Source of the DNA: Cyclobacteriaceae bacterium | GTDB lineage: Bacteria; Bacteroidota; Bacteroidia; Cytophagales; Cyclobacteriaceae | Reading direction: 5' to 3' | Length of the DNA stretch: 64,000 nt | Assembly: GCA_016787665.1 (NCBI GenBank) | Contig: JAEUUC010000013.1 | Span: forward strand, 186,001 to 250,000 | Part shown: positions 34,203 to 42,132 of the stretch, piece by piece | How positions within the stretch are numbered: position 1 is the first letter of the stretch | How the letters are laid out: the number at the start of each line of letters is the position of its first letter | The notes under the pieces: generated by a model | Seen by the model: only the letters and a program-made list of their open reading frames with translations | Database searches by the model: none | Told to the model about the DNA's origin: nothing | Program-made: the position numbers and the translations under genes

Positions 34203-35324
34203 TTAACGACTAGCTTTTAACAATCCGGACAACTGCAGGCTCAGGTCCAAGAAAATCATCTTGGCACTGCCGTTTCGTTCCAGGTGAAAATAAGCTTCAT
34301 TCAGCAGGTGTGTAGCCTTTTCAATTTTGGGTACGTTCAACACCTTGCTAAAGTCCTGAACAAACTTCAAGTCGTTACCCTGCACGCGCAGCAACGGGGC
34401 TTCACTCAGGTGTACCAGCGATTCGCGCATCATCGTTAGCGCTACCGTGAGCATATTGCGCTGGTCCATTTTGTCGGCCGCATGAAAGTCATCGGCCAGG
34501 GTGAGCAGTTGAATGGCATCCCGTTTGAAACAGGCCCGCATCCACTGGGTGAATTTTTCCGTGGTGGGGTTGTCTTCGCGGTCAATCAATTGCAAGCCGC
34601 GGTTTAAGTTACCTTCCGCCAGTTGCACCAGGCCAGGCAGGCGCCCAGCGTCAACCCTCGGTGCCAAAAAAGTTTTCACCTCGTCATCGGGCAACAAGGG
34701 CACTGTTACCCGTTGTGTGCGCGATACGATGGTGGGCAGTAGCCGCTCATCCGCATTGCTCACCAGCAGGAAAATGGTGAAGGACGAAGGTTCTTCCAGA
34801 ATTTTTAAAATGCCGTTCGCTGCTGCGGGATGCATGTATTCCGGTTGCCAGATGAGCATCACTTTAAACCGGCTTTCAAACGGCTTCAACGCGAGCGAGC
34901 GAATGATCTCCCGACTTTCTTCGCGTGAGATCAATACCTGTTTATCCTCGCTGCCGTGGAAGGCTGTCCAGTCTTCAATTTTGCCAAACGGCTGCTCGGT
35001 AAGAAACTGGCGCCAACTTTTAAGAAGTTCGGCCTTTAGCCGTTCTTCGTCCTTGTCGTTGTCGACATTAGAATACGGGAAAACGAAATGGGTATCGGGA
35101 TGAATGTATTTGAGACTCTTGGAACAGGCGGCACAAGTTCCACATGCATCATCGGCCTGGCGGTTTTGGCAGTGAAGAAAGGTGGTGTAGGCCAGTGCCA
35201 GCGGCAGATTCACGGAACCATCGCGACCCGCCAGCAATTGCGCATGCGGGATTTTATTCTCGTGCACCGAGCGCACCAGATTGGTTTTGATGTCGGATAG
35301 TCCGGGTATGTCTGCGAACCTCAT
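34203..35324 (-). CDS. holB: DNA polymerase III subunit delta' (clamp-loader)
   Basis: About 373 residues, of the DnaX/HolB AAA+ family. The N-terminus RFADIPGLSDIKTNLVRSVHENKIPHAQLLAGRDGS holds a degenerate Walker A (no GKT, as in delta'), the zinc-binding Cys cluster ACGTCAACSKS, HPDTHFVFP, and ANGILKILEEPSSFTIFLLVSN with the sensor-1 region and VSRTQR. The start ATG at 35324 overlaps the stop of the GlmU-like gene (ATGA). The protein loads the beta clamp with DnaX and HolA. Confidence 0.92.
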   Translation of the reverse strand: MRFADIPGLSDIKTNLVRSVHENKIPHAQLLAGRDGSVNLPLALAYTTFLHCQNRQADDACGTCAACSKSLKYIHPDTHFVFPYSNVDNDKDEERLKAELLKSWRQFLTEQPFGKIEDWTAFHGSEDKQVLISREESREIIRSLALKPFESRFKVMLIWQPEYMHPAAANGILKILEEPSSFTIFLLVSNADERLLPTIVSRTQRVTVPLLPDDEVKTFLAPRVDAGRLPGLVQLAEGNLNRGLQLIDREDNPTTEKFTQWMRACFKRDAIQLLTLADDFHAADKMDQRNMLTVALTMMRESLVHLSEAPLLRVQGNDLKFVQDFSKVLNVPKIEKATHLLNEAYFHLERNGSAKMIFLDLSLQLSGLLKASR

Positions 35325-36511
35325 GCTTTCTTTTCCCAAATACGTTCCACTGCCGTTTGCTCAAATACGGTGGTTAGCATGGCTTTGTCCGCTTCGGTCA
35401 GTGTTTGTTTCCTGCGCTCCATCACACGGGCGGCTGTCTCAAACGAACGGGCCAGTGTAAACGTGGTAAACCCGGCTGCCCCGCCCCAGGCAAACGAGGG
35501 TACGAAGTTGCGTGGGTAGCCATCACCAAAGATATTGGCGCCCACACCCACCACGGTGCCGGTATTAAACATTGTGTTGATGCCACACTTGCTATGATCG
35601 CCCATCATTAAACCGCAAAACTGAAGTCCTGTGCTGATGAACTTGTTCTGCCCATAACTCCACAGTTTAACCGGCTCGTAGTTGTTTTTGAGGTTAGAGG
35701 TATTGGTGTCAGCCCCCAGGTTGCACCATTCGCCCAAAACCGAGTTTCCAAGAAATCCGTCATGTGCTTTGTTGCTATGGCCCCAAAGCACCGAGTTACT
35801 GATTTCGCCCCCGACTTTGCAGTGGGGGCCAATGGTGGAGTCGCCCCGCATCTTTCCTCCCATGTTCACAACCGATCCTTCGCCCAACGAAAATGGTCCT
35901 TTGATGAGCGCACCTTCCTGCACCTGGGAGTTGCGCCCCAGGTAGATCGGGCCGGCTTCGGCATTCAGTACGGCCGCACGTATCTCAACACCGGCCTCGA
36001 GAAAGATTTCATTTGGGTTGTACACCCGCGTGTGCGGGTCAGTGATCGGTTGTGACGTGCGCCCGTTTGTGATCAGCTTGAAGTCAGCCCGCAATTGCTC
36101 CGCGTTGTGTTGAAAAATCTTCCAAGGCTGATCAACCAGGGTGAACGGGCCTGCATACTCGGTCATACCCGTGCCGAGTACTTCCGGTAATTCATCTTCG
36201 GCTGTGCGGTAGGCCAGCACGGTTTGCTGGTGATACAGACCTTCACCCGTTTTCAATCCGCGAATGCGTTCAACAAGTTTTTCGTCCGGGCACAGCGCTC
36301 CGTGAACAATCAGGTTGTCGGTTGTGAAGCGGGCGCCAAATTTCGGCTGCAGGTATGCCTGGGTCAGAAAACTCACTGAACCGCCCAAGTGTTTTTGCCA
36401 CTTTTCAGCTATGGTCAGAATGCCTATGCGCAAATCACCCAAGGGTCGGGTGAACGTGAAGGGCAGGAGTTGTTGTCGGGCAGCCGGATGATCGTACAAC
36501 ACGATGTTCAT
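35321..36511 (-). CDS. GlmU-like putative sugar-nucleotidyltransferase family protein
   Basis: The 396-residue protein starts MNIVLYDHPAARQQLLPFTFTRPLGDLRIGILTI, the conserved N-terminus of a Bacteroidota GlmU-family group, and carries a left-handed parallel beta-helix of hexapeptide repeats from about 165 to 330 (EAGVEIRAAVLNAEAGPIYLG and so on). The typical nucleotidyltransferase motif GxGTRMxP is not seen, so catalysis of UDP-GlcNAc formation is doubtful. It may act in nucleotide-sugar metabolism. It overlaps holB by 4 bases. Confidence 0.85.
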   Translation of the reverse strand: MNIVLYDHPAARQQLLPFTFTRPLGDLRIGILTIAEKWQKHLGGSVSFLTQAYLQPKFGARFTTDNLIVHGALCPDEKLVERIRGLKTGEGLYHQQTVLAYRTAEDELPEVLGTGMTEYAGPFTLVDQPWKIFQHNAEQLRADFKLITNGRTSQPITDPHTRVYNPNEIFLEAGVEIRAAVLNAEAGPIYLGRNSQVQEGALIKGPFSLGEGSVVNMGGKMRGDSTIGPHCKVGGEISNSVLWGHSNKAHDGFLGNSVLGEWCNLGADTNTSNLKNNYEPVKLWSYGQNKFISTGLQFCGLMMGDHSKCGINTMFNTGTVVGVGANIFGDGYPRNFVPSFAWGGAAGFTTFTLARSFETAARVMERRKQTLTEADKAMLTTVFEQTAVERIWEKKA

Positions 36512-36572
36512 GGCCTAAAAATAGGAGGTATGGTGCATACTCTTTTCATTTCTTTTTGCGGTCAGCGGTCGG

Positions 36573-36606
36573 CAAAAAAAAGACTCCCGGAAACCGGGAG
36601 CCTTTC
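36573..36606 (-). terminator. Rho-independent terminator of the L31 gene
   Basis: On the - strand, CTCCCGG-TTT-CCGGGAG is followed by TCTTTTTTTT, about 40 bases after the L31 stop. Confidence 0.87.
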
Positions 36607-36640
36607 AAAAAAACAGCTTGGCAATACCGTTGGCAGAGGC

Positions 36641-36889
36641 TTACGCCTTCTTGCCGTATTTCTTCTGGAACTTCTCAACGCGGCCTGCCGTATCTACAAA
36701 CATCTTCTTGCCGGTAAAGAAGGGGTGGCTGGCGGAGCTAACCTCGACTTTAATCACCGGGTAGTCCTTACCGTCCGTCCACTTAATGGTTTCTTTGGTG
36801 TTGAGCGTAGAGCGGGACATAAACTTGTGATCGGAGCTGGTATCCCAGAAAATCACGTCTCTATACTCGGGGTGAATGCCTTTTTTCAT
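36641..36889 (-). CDS. rpmE2: 50S ribosomal protein L31, type B
   Basis: The 82-residue protein MKKGIHPEYRDVIFWDTSSDHKF has the type B L31 form: the zinc-binding Cys residues of type A L31 are absent and the characteristic TSSDHKF, SHPFFTGKKMFVDTAGRVEKF segments are present. In many bacteria this C-minus paralogue replaces the zinc form when zinc is scarce. It has its own promoter (36912-36941) and terminator. Confidence 0.96.
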   Translation of the reverse strand: MKKGIHPEYRDVIFWDTSSDHKFMSRSTLNTKETIKWTDGKDYPVIKVEVSSASHPFFTGKKMFVDTAGRVEKFQKKYGKKA

Positions 36890-36911
36890 CTGTTTTACGC
36901 TTAAAGGACTG

Positions 36912-36941
36912 CAAAAGTAAGGGTTTGCTCCCTATAAACAA
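36912..36941 (-). promoter_or_regulatory. Promoter of rpmE2 (TTG-N19-TACTTTTG)
   Basis: On the - strand a TTG (36939-36941) and an exact -7 box TACTTTTG (36912-36919) are 19 bases apart, the usual Bacteroidota spacing, with the start codon 22 bases further on. Confidence 0.65.
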
Positions 36942-36967
36942 GGGCTGTGCCCTAAGGAATTTGACGT

Positions 36968-37004
36968 GCAACCAAAATGGTTGTATTTTGCAACCAAAAT
37001 GGTT
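36968..37004 (+). promoter_or_regulatory. Duplicated operator of the toxin-antitoxin operon
   Basis: Two identical copies of GCAACCAAAATGGTT (36968-36982 and 36990-37004) lie 22 bases apart, about two helix turns. Each contains the inverted repeat AACCA-AAA-TGGTT. They frame a TATTTTG segment that could be the -7 box, and the second copy ends 4 bases before the antitoxin ATG. This is the expected arrangement for cooperative autorepression by a ribbon-helix-helix antitoxin. Confidence 0.75.
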
Positions 37005-37008
37005 TTTT

Positions 37009-37248
37009 ATGGCCAGCGTGACGATTAAGAACGTGCCGGACTCTTTGGTTAAGGTCCTCAAAAGCAGGGCAAAAAGAAACGGTAGGAGTCTTAACAACGA
37101 AATCATCATCGGATTGCAACGTTACTTGTCGATGCGGGACCAAGACGCGGAGGAGTTTTTGGACAAGGCCAGAACCGCAAGAAAGATGGCAAAAGGTGCG
37201 CTTACCCTGGAGGAAGTCCGGGAGGCGATTGAATCGGGCCGGTCATGA
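37009..37248 (+). CDS. FitA-like ribbon-helix-helix antitoxin
   Basis: The 79-residue protein MASVTIKNVPDSLVKVLKSRAKRNGRSLNNEIIIGLQRYL is the classical FitA-type RHH fold: a beta strand (SVTIKNVP) that contacts DNA, then two helices. The C-terminal 35 residues should bind and neutralise the VapC toxin. The next gene starts inside its stop codon (ATGA), as usual. The ATG at 37009 is chosen by domain; the upstream in-frame codons include the operator. Confidence 0.85.
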   Translation: MASVTIKNVPDSLVKVLKSRAKRNGRSLNNEIIIGLQRYLSMRDQDAEEFLDKARTARKMAKGALTLEEVREAIESGRS

Positions 37249-37658
37249 TTGTTGCGGATGCTAACTTGGTTGCGTATGCCTACACGCCAAGTCCTTACGC
37301 TGATGAAGTTGAAGAGTTGGGCCTTCGGGATCCGATTTGGGTTACCGTGGAACTTTGCCGCAGTGAGTTCCGGAATTTATTAGCTGCTTACTTGCGAAAA
37401 CAATGGCTTACACTGGAACAAATCAATTGGATTCTGGAACAAAAAGAAAGGCGTTTTGAATTCGGTTACTATGAAGTGAACTCAGCTGAAGTAATGGCCC
37501 TGGTTGCCTCCTCGCGATGTTCTGCTTACGATTGCGAATATGTGGCGCTGGCCAAAAAGTTTGATGTCCCGTTAATTACCTACGACCGCCAACTGTTAAC
37601 CAGTTTTCCCGAAATCGCCCGAACCACCGTGCACCATTTAACCGCCATCAGGAAATGA
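37245..37658 (+). CDS. vapC: VapC-type PIN-domain toxin
   Basis: The 137-residue protein is a PIN ribonuclease. The acidic triad positions are visible: Asp5 in MIVADANL, Glu41 in CRSEFRNLL, Asp96 in SAYDCEYVALAKK, with Asp114 in LITYDRQLL. VapC toxins cut RNA, often tRNA. It overlaps the antitoxin by 4 bases and its own stop overlaps the start of the downstream barrel protein (ATGA), which places the pair at the head of a longer operon. Confidence 0.88.
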   Translation: MIVADANLVAYAYTPSPYADEVEELGLRDPIWVTVELCRSEFRNLLAAYLRKQWLTLEQINWILEQKERRFEFGYYEVNSAEVMALVASSRCSAYDCEYVALAKKFDVPLITYDRQLLTSFPEIARTTVHHLTAIRK

Positions 37659-39331
37659 GGTGTTTCTTTTCCATCCTATTTGTACTTGTTGTAGGGTATA
37701 GCCAGGCCCAAAGCACCAACGTGCCCCTCAATGACGACTATTACCACTGGGTCGATCGGTATGAAATCAAATCTGGCCAGATTGCTCCTGAACTCTTCAC
37801 CACGGTAAAACCCTATAAGCGCGACAAGTTGGTGGCTTATGTCGATTCACTGAAAAAACGGAGTGAGGTCTTCAACTCCCGGGCCGACCAGTATAATTAC
37901 GAATACCTCCGAAACGACAGCTGGGAGTGGAGCCGCGCTACGACCAACGATAGCCGCAAGCCGCTGTTGAAAAGCTTATTTCAAAAAAAGTCGGATTTGG
38001 TTTTTGTGGACAAGCCCGAGTTTGACTTACACGTAAATCCCGTTCTGTATTTGGGTGTGGGCACGGATAGCCGGCTGGATGAGCCCCTTTATATCAATAC
38101 ACGAGGGGTTGAAATCCGCGGCATGGTTGACCGCAAAGTAGGCTTTTATACGATGGTGACCGATAACCAGATGCGGGTTCCTTCTTTCGTTAACGACTAC
38201 ATCACCACACAAGGCGTGGTGCCACATGAGGGGTTTTGGAAGACCTACAAGAACAGTGGAGTCGATTTCCTGCATGCCCGCGCTTATATTGATTTCAATT
38301 TAAGCAAGAGTATCTACATGCAATTTGGGCAAGATCGCACGCGCATCGGCCCTGGTTTTCGCTCGTTCTTTCAATCCGATTTTGCAGCGCCCAATCTTTT
38401 CCTTCGAGCTAACGTAAAGGTGTGGAAACTGAATTACCTCTTCCAATTCAACCGCATGACGGCTGACAATCGCAGCACTGTTCCCAGTGGTCGCTACCCG
38501 GAGAAGTACATGGCCATGCACCACGTGAGCATCAATATTGGGAAGCGGTTGAACCTCGGGCTTTTTGAGTCGGTGGTGTACAGCCCGAAAGATTCGGTAA
38601 ACCAAAACACGTTCGATCCGAGCTACCTGAACCCCATTATTTTCATGCGGGCGGTTGAGCAACAATCCGGCAGTAATGGTGACAATGCCATGGTGGGAAT
38701 GGATTTCAAATGGATTGTCACGCACGGCTTGTCGCTGTATGGTCAGGCCGTGCTGGATGAACTGAAAATAAGCGAGCTGCGGGCAGGCAATGGGTGGTGG
38801 GCAAACAAGTTCTCACTACAGGCCGGATTAAAATACATCGATGTGGCCGGCATCGACAACCTGGATCTGCAGTTGGAAGCCAATCTGGTGCGCCCCTTCA
38901 CCTTTTCACACAACACCCAGTATGCCAGCCACTCCCATTACCGTCAGCCGATTGGCCACCCGCTGGGGGCAAATTTCACCGAGTTAATTGCCATCTTGCG
39001 ATATCAGCCGCTGCCCCGTTTACAGATTTCAGCCACCGGCTTTTTCGCCCGCAAAGGACTGGACGGGCCTAACGAGAATTGGGGTGGCGATATTCTCAAG
39101 AACAATAAAACGCGCCAGCAGGAATACGATAACACCATTGGGCAAGGGCTGGCTCAGCGCATCGTATATGGAAATGTAGTCGCTTCGTACCAGGTGCGCC
39201 ATAATGTGTTTTTGGATGTTCAATACCTGTTTCGCCAAAGCCAGTCCGACTTACCTGCTGCCAACGTTAATACATCGGCAACTTCCGTAGCTTTGCGCTG
39301 GAATATGGCCGCCCGCACGTACGAATTCTGA
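37655..39331 (+). CDS. Outer-membrane beta-barrel protein, Wzi/RemB-like
   Basis: The 558-residue protein has a signal peptide (FFSILFVLVVGYSQAQ), then a short helical part and a beta-barrel-like body with alternating hydrophobic strands (FDLHVNPVLYLGVG, YIDFNLSKSIYMQFGQDRTRIGPGFRSFF). This resembles the capsule-assembly Wzi family and the Flavobacterium gliding-associated protein RemB; the assignment between them is uncertain. It lies translationally linked behind the toxin (4-base overlap) and before the MsbA-like exporter (one base). It may act in surface-polysaccharide or gliding-related display. Confidence 0.7.
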   Translation: MRCFFSILFVLVVGYSQAQSTNVPLNDDYYHWVDRYEIKSGQIAPELFTTVKPYKRDKLVAYVDSLKKRSEVFNSRADQYNYEYLRNDSWEWSRATTNDSRKPLLKSLFQKKSDLVFVDKPEFDLHVNPVLYLGVGTDSRLDEPLYINTRGVEIRGMVDRKVGFYTMVTDNQMRVPSFVNDYITTQGVVPHEGFWKTYKNSGVDFLHARAYIDFNLSKSIYMQFGQDRTRIGPGFRSFFQSDFAAPNLFLRANVKVWKLNYLFQFNRMTADNRSTVPSGRYPEKYMAMHHVSINIGKRLNLGLFESVVYSPKDSVNQNTFDPSYLNPIIFMRAVEQQSGSNGDNAMVGMDFKWIVTHGLSLYGQAVLDELKISELRAGNGWWANKFSLQAGLKYIDVAGIDNLDLQLEANLVRPFTFSHNTQYASHSHYRQPIGHPLGANFTELIAILRYQPLPRLQISATGFFARKGLDGPNENWGGDILKNNKTRQQEYDNTIGQGLAQRIVYGNVVASYQVRHNVFLDVQYLFRQSQSDLPAANVNTSATSVALRWNMAARTYEF

Positions 39332-41163
39332 TGATGACCACTCTTTTGCGCGTATTACGTTACTCCAGCAATCTGGGACCCCGGTTCTTGCTGTTTCTGG
39401 TCTACTCGGTTGTGGGTATTTTTTTTACCGCGCTCAGTTTCAGCTTGCTCATTCCGCTGCTCAACGTGTTGTTCGACAAAGTGAATGTGACGGGCATCGA
39501 ACCCTTACCGCCCGCGGCTATCAGCGTTGATTACGCGATGGCCGTTTTCCGTCATTATTTTTCAGTCGTTATCATGCAATACGGCAAGCCGGCCGCCTTG
39601 TTATTCGTGTGTATTTGCCTCGTGTCGGCCTATGCCATCGGCAATACGTTCCGGTTTTTAGAGCGGTTACTCGCCACCCGCATTCGAACCGAAGTGGTGA
39701 AGAAAATGCGGGCTCATTTTTTTGGTAATGTAACCCGTCTGCAAATCGGATTCTTTAACAACCAGCGGAAGGGTGACCTGATTTCACGATTCACCAGTGA
39801 CATGGGGGAAATCGAAAATACGGTATTGAATTATTTCAAAGCGGTGATCAAGGAGCCGATTACGATTGTGGTGTACTTCGCCATGTTGTTTTTCATTTCG
39901 GTGAAGTTCACGCTCTTTACACTGATCGTGCTCCCGCTAACAGGTGGTGTAGTCGCGGAGATCATAAAACGGCTGCGAAAACAAGCGGATGACAGCCAGC
40001 AGACCATGGGCCGCATGGTGAATATTCTGGATGAAACGTTCAGCGGCATGCGCGTAGTGAAAGCGTTTAATGCCCGCAGTTACATTTTGGGCAAAATGGA
40101 GGAAGAAAATGACCGATACCGCCAACTCAACTATTCCATCGGCAAGAAGAATGAGTTATCGTCACCTCTTTCGGAAGTGTTGGGAATCATCATTGTGGCG
40201 GGCATTCTGTATTTTGGCGGGCGGCTGGTACTGAACGGTACCGAGCAGCTGGAGGCAACAACATTTATTGTCTTTCTTGCCTTGTTTGCGCAGATCATTC
40301 AGCCAGCCAAGAATTTCTCAAATGGCATTACTTCGCTGCAAAAGGGAATTGCTTCGGCCAAGCGCGTCTTTGACGTGATCGACCTGGAGCCCGTAATCGA
40401 GAACAAGCCCGATGCTAAAATACTCACTTCGTTTAACCGCGAAATCGAACTCCGCAACGTAAGCTTTGCCTACGAAAAAGAATTGGTGTTAAGAAACATC
40501 AGCCTGAAGATCGAGAAAGGTAAGACGGTGGCGTTGGTAGGTCCGTCCGGAGGCGGTAAATCAACGTTGGCCGACCTGGTGCCGCGGTTTTATGACCCCA
40601 CACAAGGGGAGGTATTACTCGATGGTGTTTCGCTGAAGGACTACGAAATTGAGTCCTTGCGAAAGCAGATGGGCGTGGTGACCCAGGAGTCGATTCTTTT
40701 TAACGATTCCATCTTCAATAATATCGCGTTTGGCATGCCGCACGTGTCAGAGGCCGATGTGATGCAAGCCGCCAAAATCGCTAACGCGCACGATTTCATC
40801 ATGCAAACGGAAAACGGGTACCAAACCGTAATCGGTGAGCGGGGATCAAAATTGTCGGGCGGGCAGCGGCAGCGACTCAGCATTGCCCGGGCCGTGCTCA
40901 AAAACCCACCCATTCTGATTTTGGATGAAGCAACCTCGGCACTCGACTCGGAATCCGAAAAGCTGGTACAAGATGCACTGGTGAATTTGATGCGCAACCG
41001 AACCTCGCTGGTTATAGCCCACCGGCTCAGCACTATTCTGCATGCCGATGAAATCATCGTGATTCAAAATGGGGAGATTGTCGAGCGTGGCACCCATGAG
41101 GACCTCAATCGAATGAATGGCCTTTACAGACGGTTAAGCGAGATTCAAAAAATGGAGGCCTGA
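39331..41163 (+). CDS. MsbA-like ABC transporter (fused membrane and ATPase domains)
   Basis: The 610-residue protein has six spans in the first 330 residues and an ATPase domain with Walker A GPSGGGKST, signature LSGGQRQRLSIARAVL, Walker B ILILDEATSALD and the H-loop IAHRLSTI. Such full-half transporters flip lipids (MsbA, lipid A core) or export other molecules. It follows the Wzi-like gene by one base, so a coupled export/surface-assembly role is plausible, but no LPS gene except gmhA lies close by. Confidence 0.9.
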   Translation: MMTTLLRVLRYSSNLGPRFLLFLVYSVVGIFFTALSFSLLIPLLNVLFDKVNVTGIEPLPPAAISVDYAMAVFRHYFSVVIMQYGKPAALLFVCICLVSAYAIGNTFRFLERLLATRIRTEVVKKMRAHFFGNVTRLQIGFFNNQRKGDLISRFTSDMGEIENTVLNYFKAVIKEPITIVVYFAMLFFISVKFTLFTLIVLPLTGGVVAEIIKRLRKQADDSQQTMGRMVNILDETFSGMRVVKAFNARSYILGKMEEENDRYRQLNYSIGKKNELSSPLSEVLGIIIVAGILYFGGRLVLNGTEQLEATTFIVFLALFAQIIQPAKNFSNGITSLQKGIASAKRVFDVIDLEPVIENKPDAKILTSFNREIELRNVSFAYEKELVLRNISLKIEKGKTVALVGPSGGGKSTLADLVPRFYDPTQGEVLLDGVSLKDYEIESLRKQMGVVTQESILFNDSIFNNIAFGMPHVSEADVMQAAKIANAHDFIMQTENGYQTVIGERGSKLSGGQRQRLSIARAVLKNPPILILDEATSALDSESEKLVQDALVNLMRNRTSLVIAHRLSTILHADEIIVIQNGEIVERGTHEDLNRMNGLYRRLSEIQKMEA

Positions 41164-41182
41164 CCGTTTCAAACGAAATACT

Positions 41183-41190
41183 TATTTTTG
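41183..41190 (+). promoter_or_regulatory. Probable -7 promoter box (TATTTTTG)
   Basis: An exact TAnnTTTG match 17 bases before the ATG of the 101-residue membrane protein gene, after the MsbA-like stop. Confidence 0.5.
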
Positions 41191-41207
41191 GATTTTACCC
41201 AGGAGGA

Positions 41208-41513
41208 ATGAATAAGAACCGTCTTGTTTTTTACGGCATCTTCGGTGGCTACCAGTTCCTGGTTTTCCTGTTCACGGTGTTGGTCGATGGTCATCTTGAT
41301 TTACTCGGACTCATTCCGTTCATTTCCTGGTTTAAGTACATTGCTTTTTTTGGTTTTCTCCTGATGGTGGCTGATTTTGCTTACGTATGGTTCGATTCAC
41401 GCAAAGTGAAGAAGGAACACGATGACTTGAGACTGGAAAACAACACATTGAAAGCCAAAGTGTACGATTTGCAAGAGAAGGATAAAAACACGCAACCGGT
41501 TTCCCGTTCATGA
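41208..41513 (+). CDS. Small membrane protein with coiled-coil tail
   Basis: The 101-residue protein has two hydrophobic segments (about 8-25 and 40-62, WFKYIAFFGFLLMVADFAYVW) and a charged, heptad-like C-terminal tail (SRKVKKEHDDLRLENNTLKAKVYDLQEK). The family is not recognised. It starts after its own promoter-like box and overlaps the gmhA-like start by 4 bases (ATGA), so it may be part of that unit. Confidence 0.75.
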   Translation: MNKNRLVFYGIFGGYQFLVFLFTVLVDGHLDLLGLIPFISWFKYIAFFGFLLMVADFAYVWFDSRKVKKEHDDLRLENNTLKAKVYDLQEKDKNTQPVSRS

Positions 41514-42088
41514 GCCAAGCCGTGATTATTCAGGAATTACAGCAGGCGGCTTCGGTTTTGGAGCGCGTAATGGCTTCACCCGAGCTGCTTTCGAAGGTCG
41601 AGCAAGCGGCTCAGATGATGGGCGCCAGCGTCAAACAAGGTGGTAAAATCATTTCCTGCGGCAATGGCGGCTCTCATTGCGATGCGATGCATTTTGCCGA
41701 GGAATTGACAGGCAAATACCGCGAACCGCGGCAGGCCATTCCGGCCATTTGTGTATCCGACCCCAGCCACATCTCCTGCGTGGGTAACGACTACGGATAC
41801 GATCACATTTTCTCGCGCTATCTGGAAGCCCTCGGCCAAAAGAGCGATGTTCTGCTGGCCATCACCACCAGTGGGAACTCGGCCAATGTAGTAAAGGCGG
41901 CCGAAACCGCACGGCAACGGGGCATGAAGGTGGTGGCGCTCACCGGCAACAGCGGTGGCAAATTGGCTGCACTGGCCGATGTGGAAATCCGGGTGCCCCA
42001 CCAGGGATTTGCAGACCGTATTCAGGAAATTCACATCAAGGTAATTCACATCCTCATCCTGCTCATTGAAAAAGCGTTAGCCGCCTAA
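41510..42088 (+). CDS. gmhA: Phosphoheptose isomerase (SIS-domain protein)
   Basis: The 192-residue protein matches GmhA, which converts sedoheptulose-7-phosphate to D-glycero-D-manno-heptose-7-phosphate for LPS core. Motifs include ISCGNGGSHCDAMHFAEELTGKY (sugar-phosphate binding), LLAITTSGNSANVVKAA and QEIHIKVIHILILLIE, with the zinc/substrate His residues. Other heptose genes are not nearby, so the pathway is scattered or the enzyme serves a related phospho-sugar. Confidence 0.93.
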   Translation: MSQAVIIQELQQAASVLERVMASPELLSKVEQAAQMMGASVKQGGKIISCGNGGSHCDAMHFAEELTGKYREPRQAIPAICVSDPSHISCVGNDYGYDHIFSRYLEALGQKSDVLLAITTSGNSANVVKAAETARQRGMKVVALTGNSGGKLAALADVEIRVPHQGFADRIQEIHIKVIHILILLIEKALAA

Positions 42089-42132
42089 CACTTTCGTTAC
42101 TATCTTGCCGTAAGGCTTTACGATTTCGTGCA

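Noticed and set aside
41201..41206. Perfect Shine-Dalgarno-like AGGAGG before the 101-residue membrane protein
   Set aside because: It lies only 1 base before the ATG, too close to work as a ribosome-binding site; other genes in the window lack such sites.
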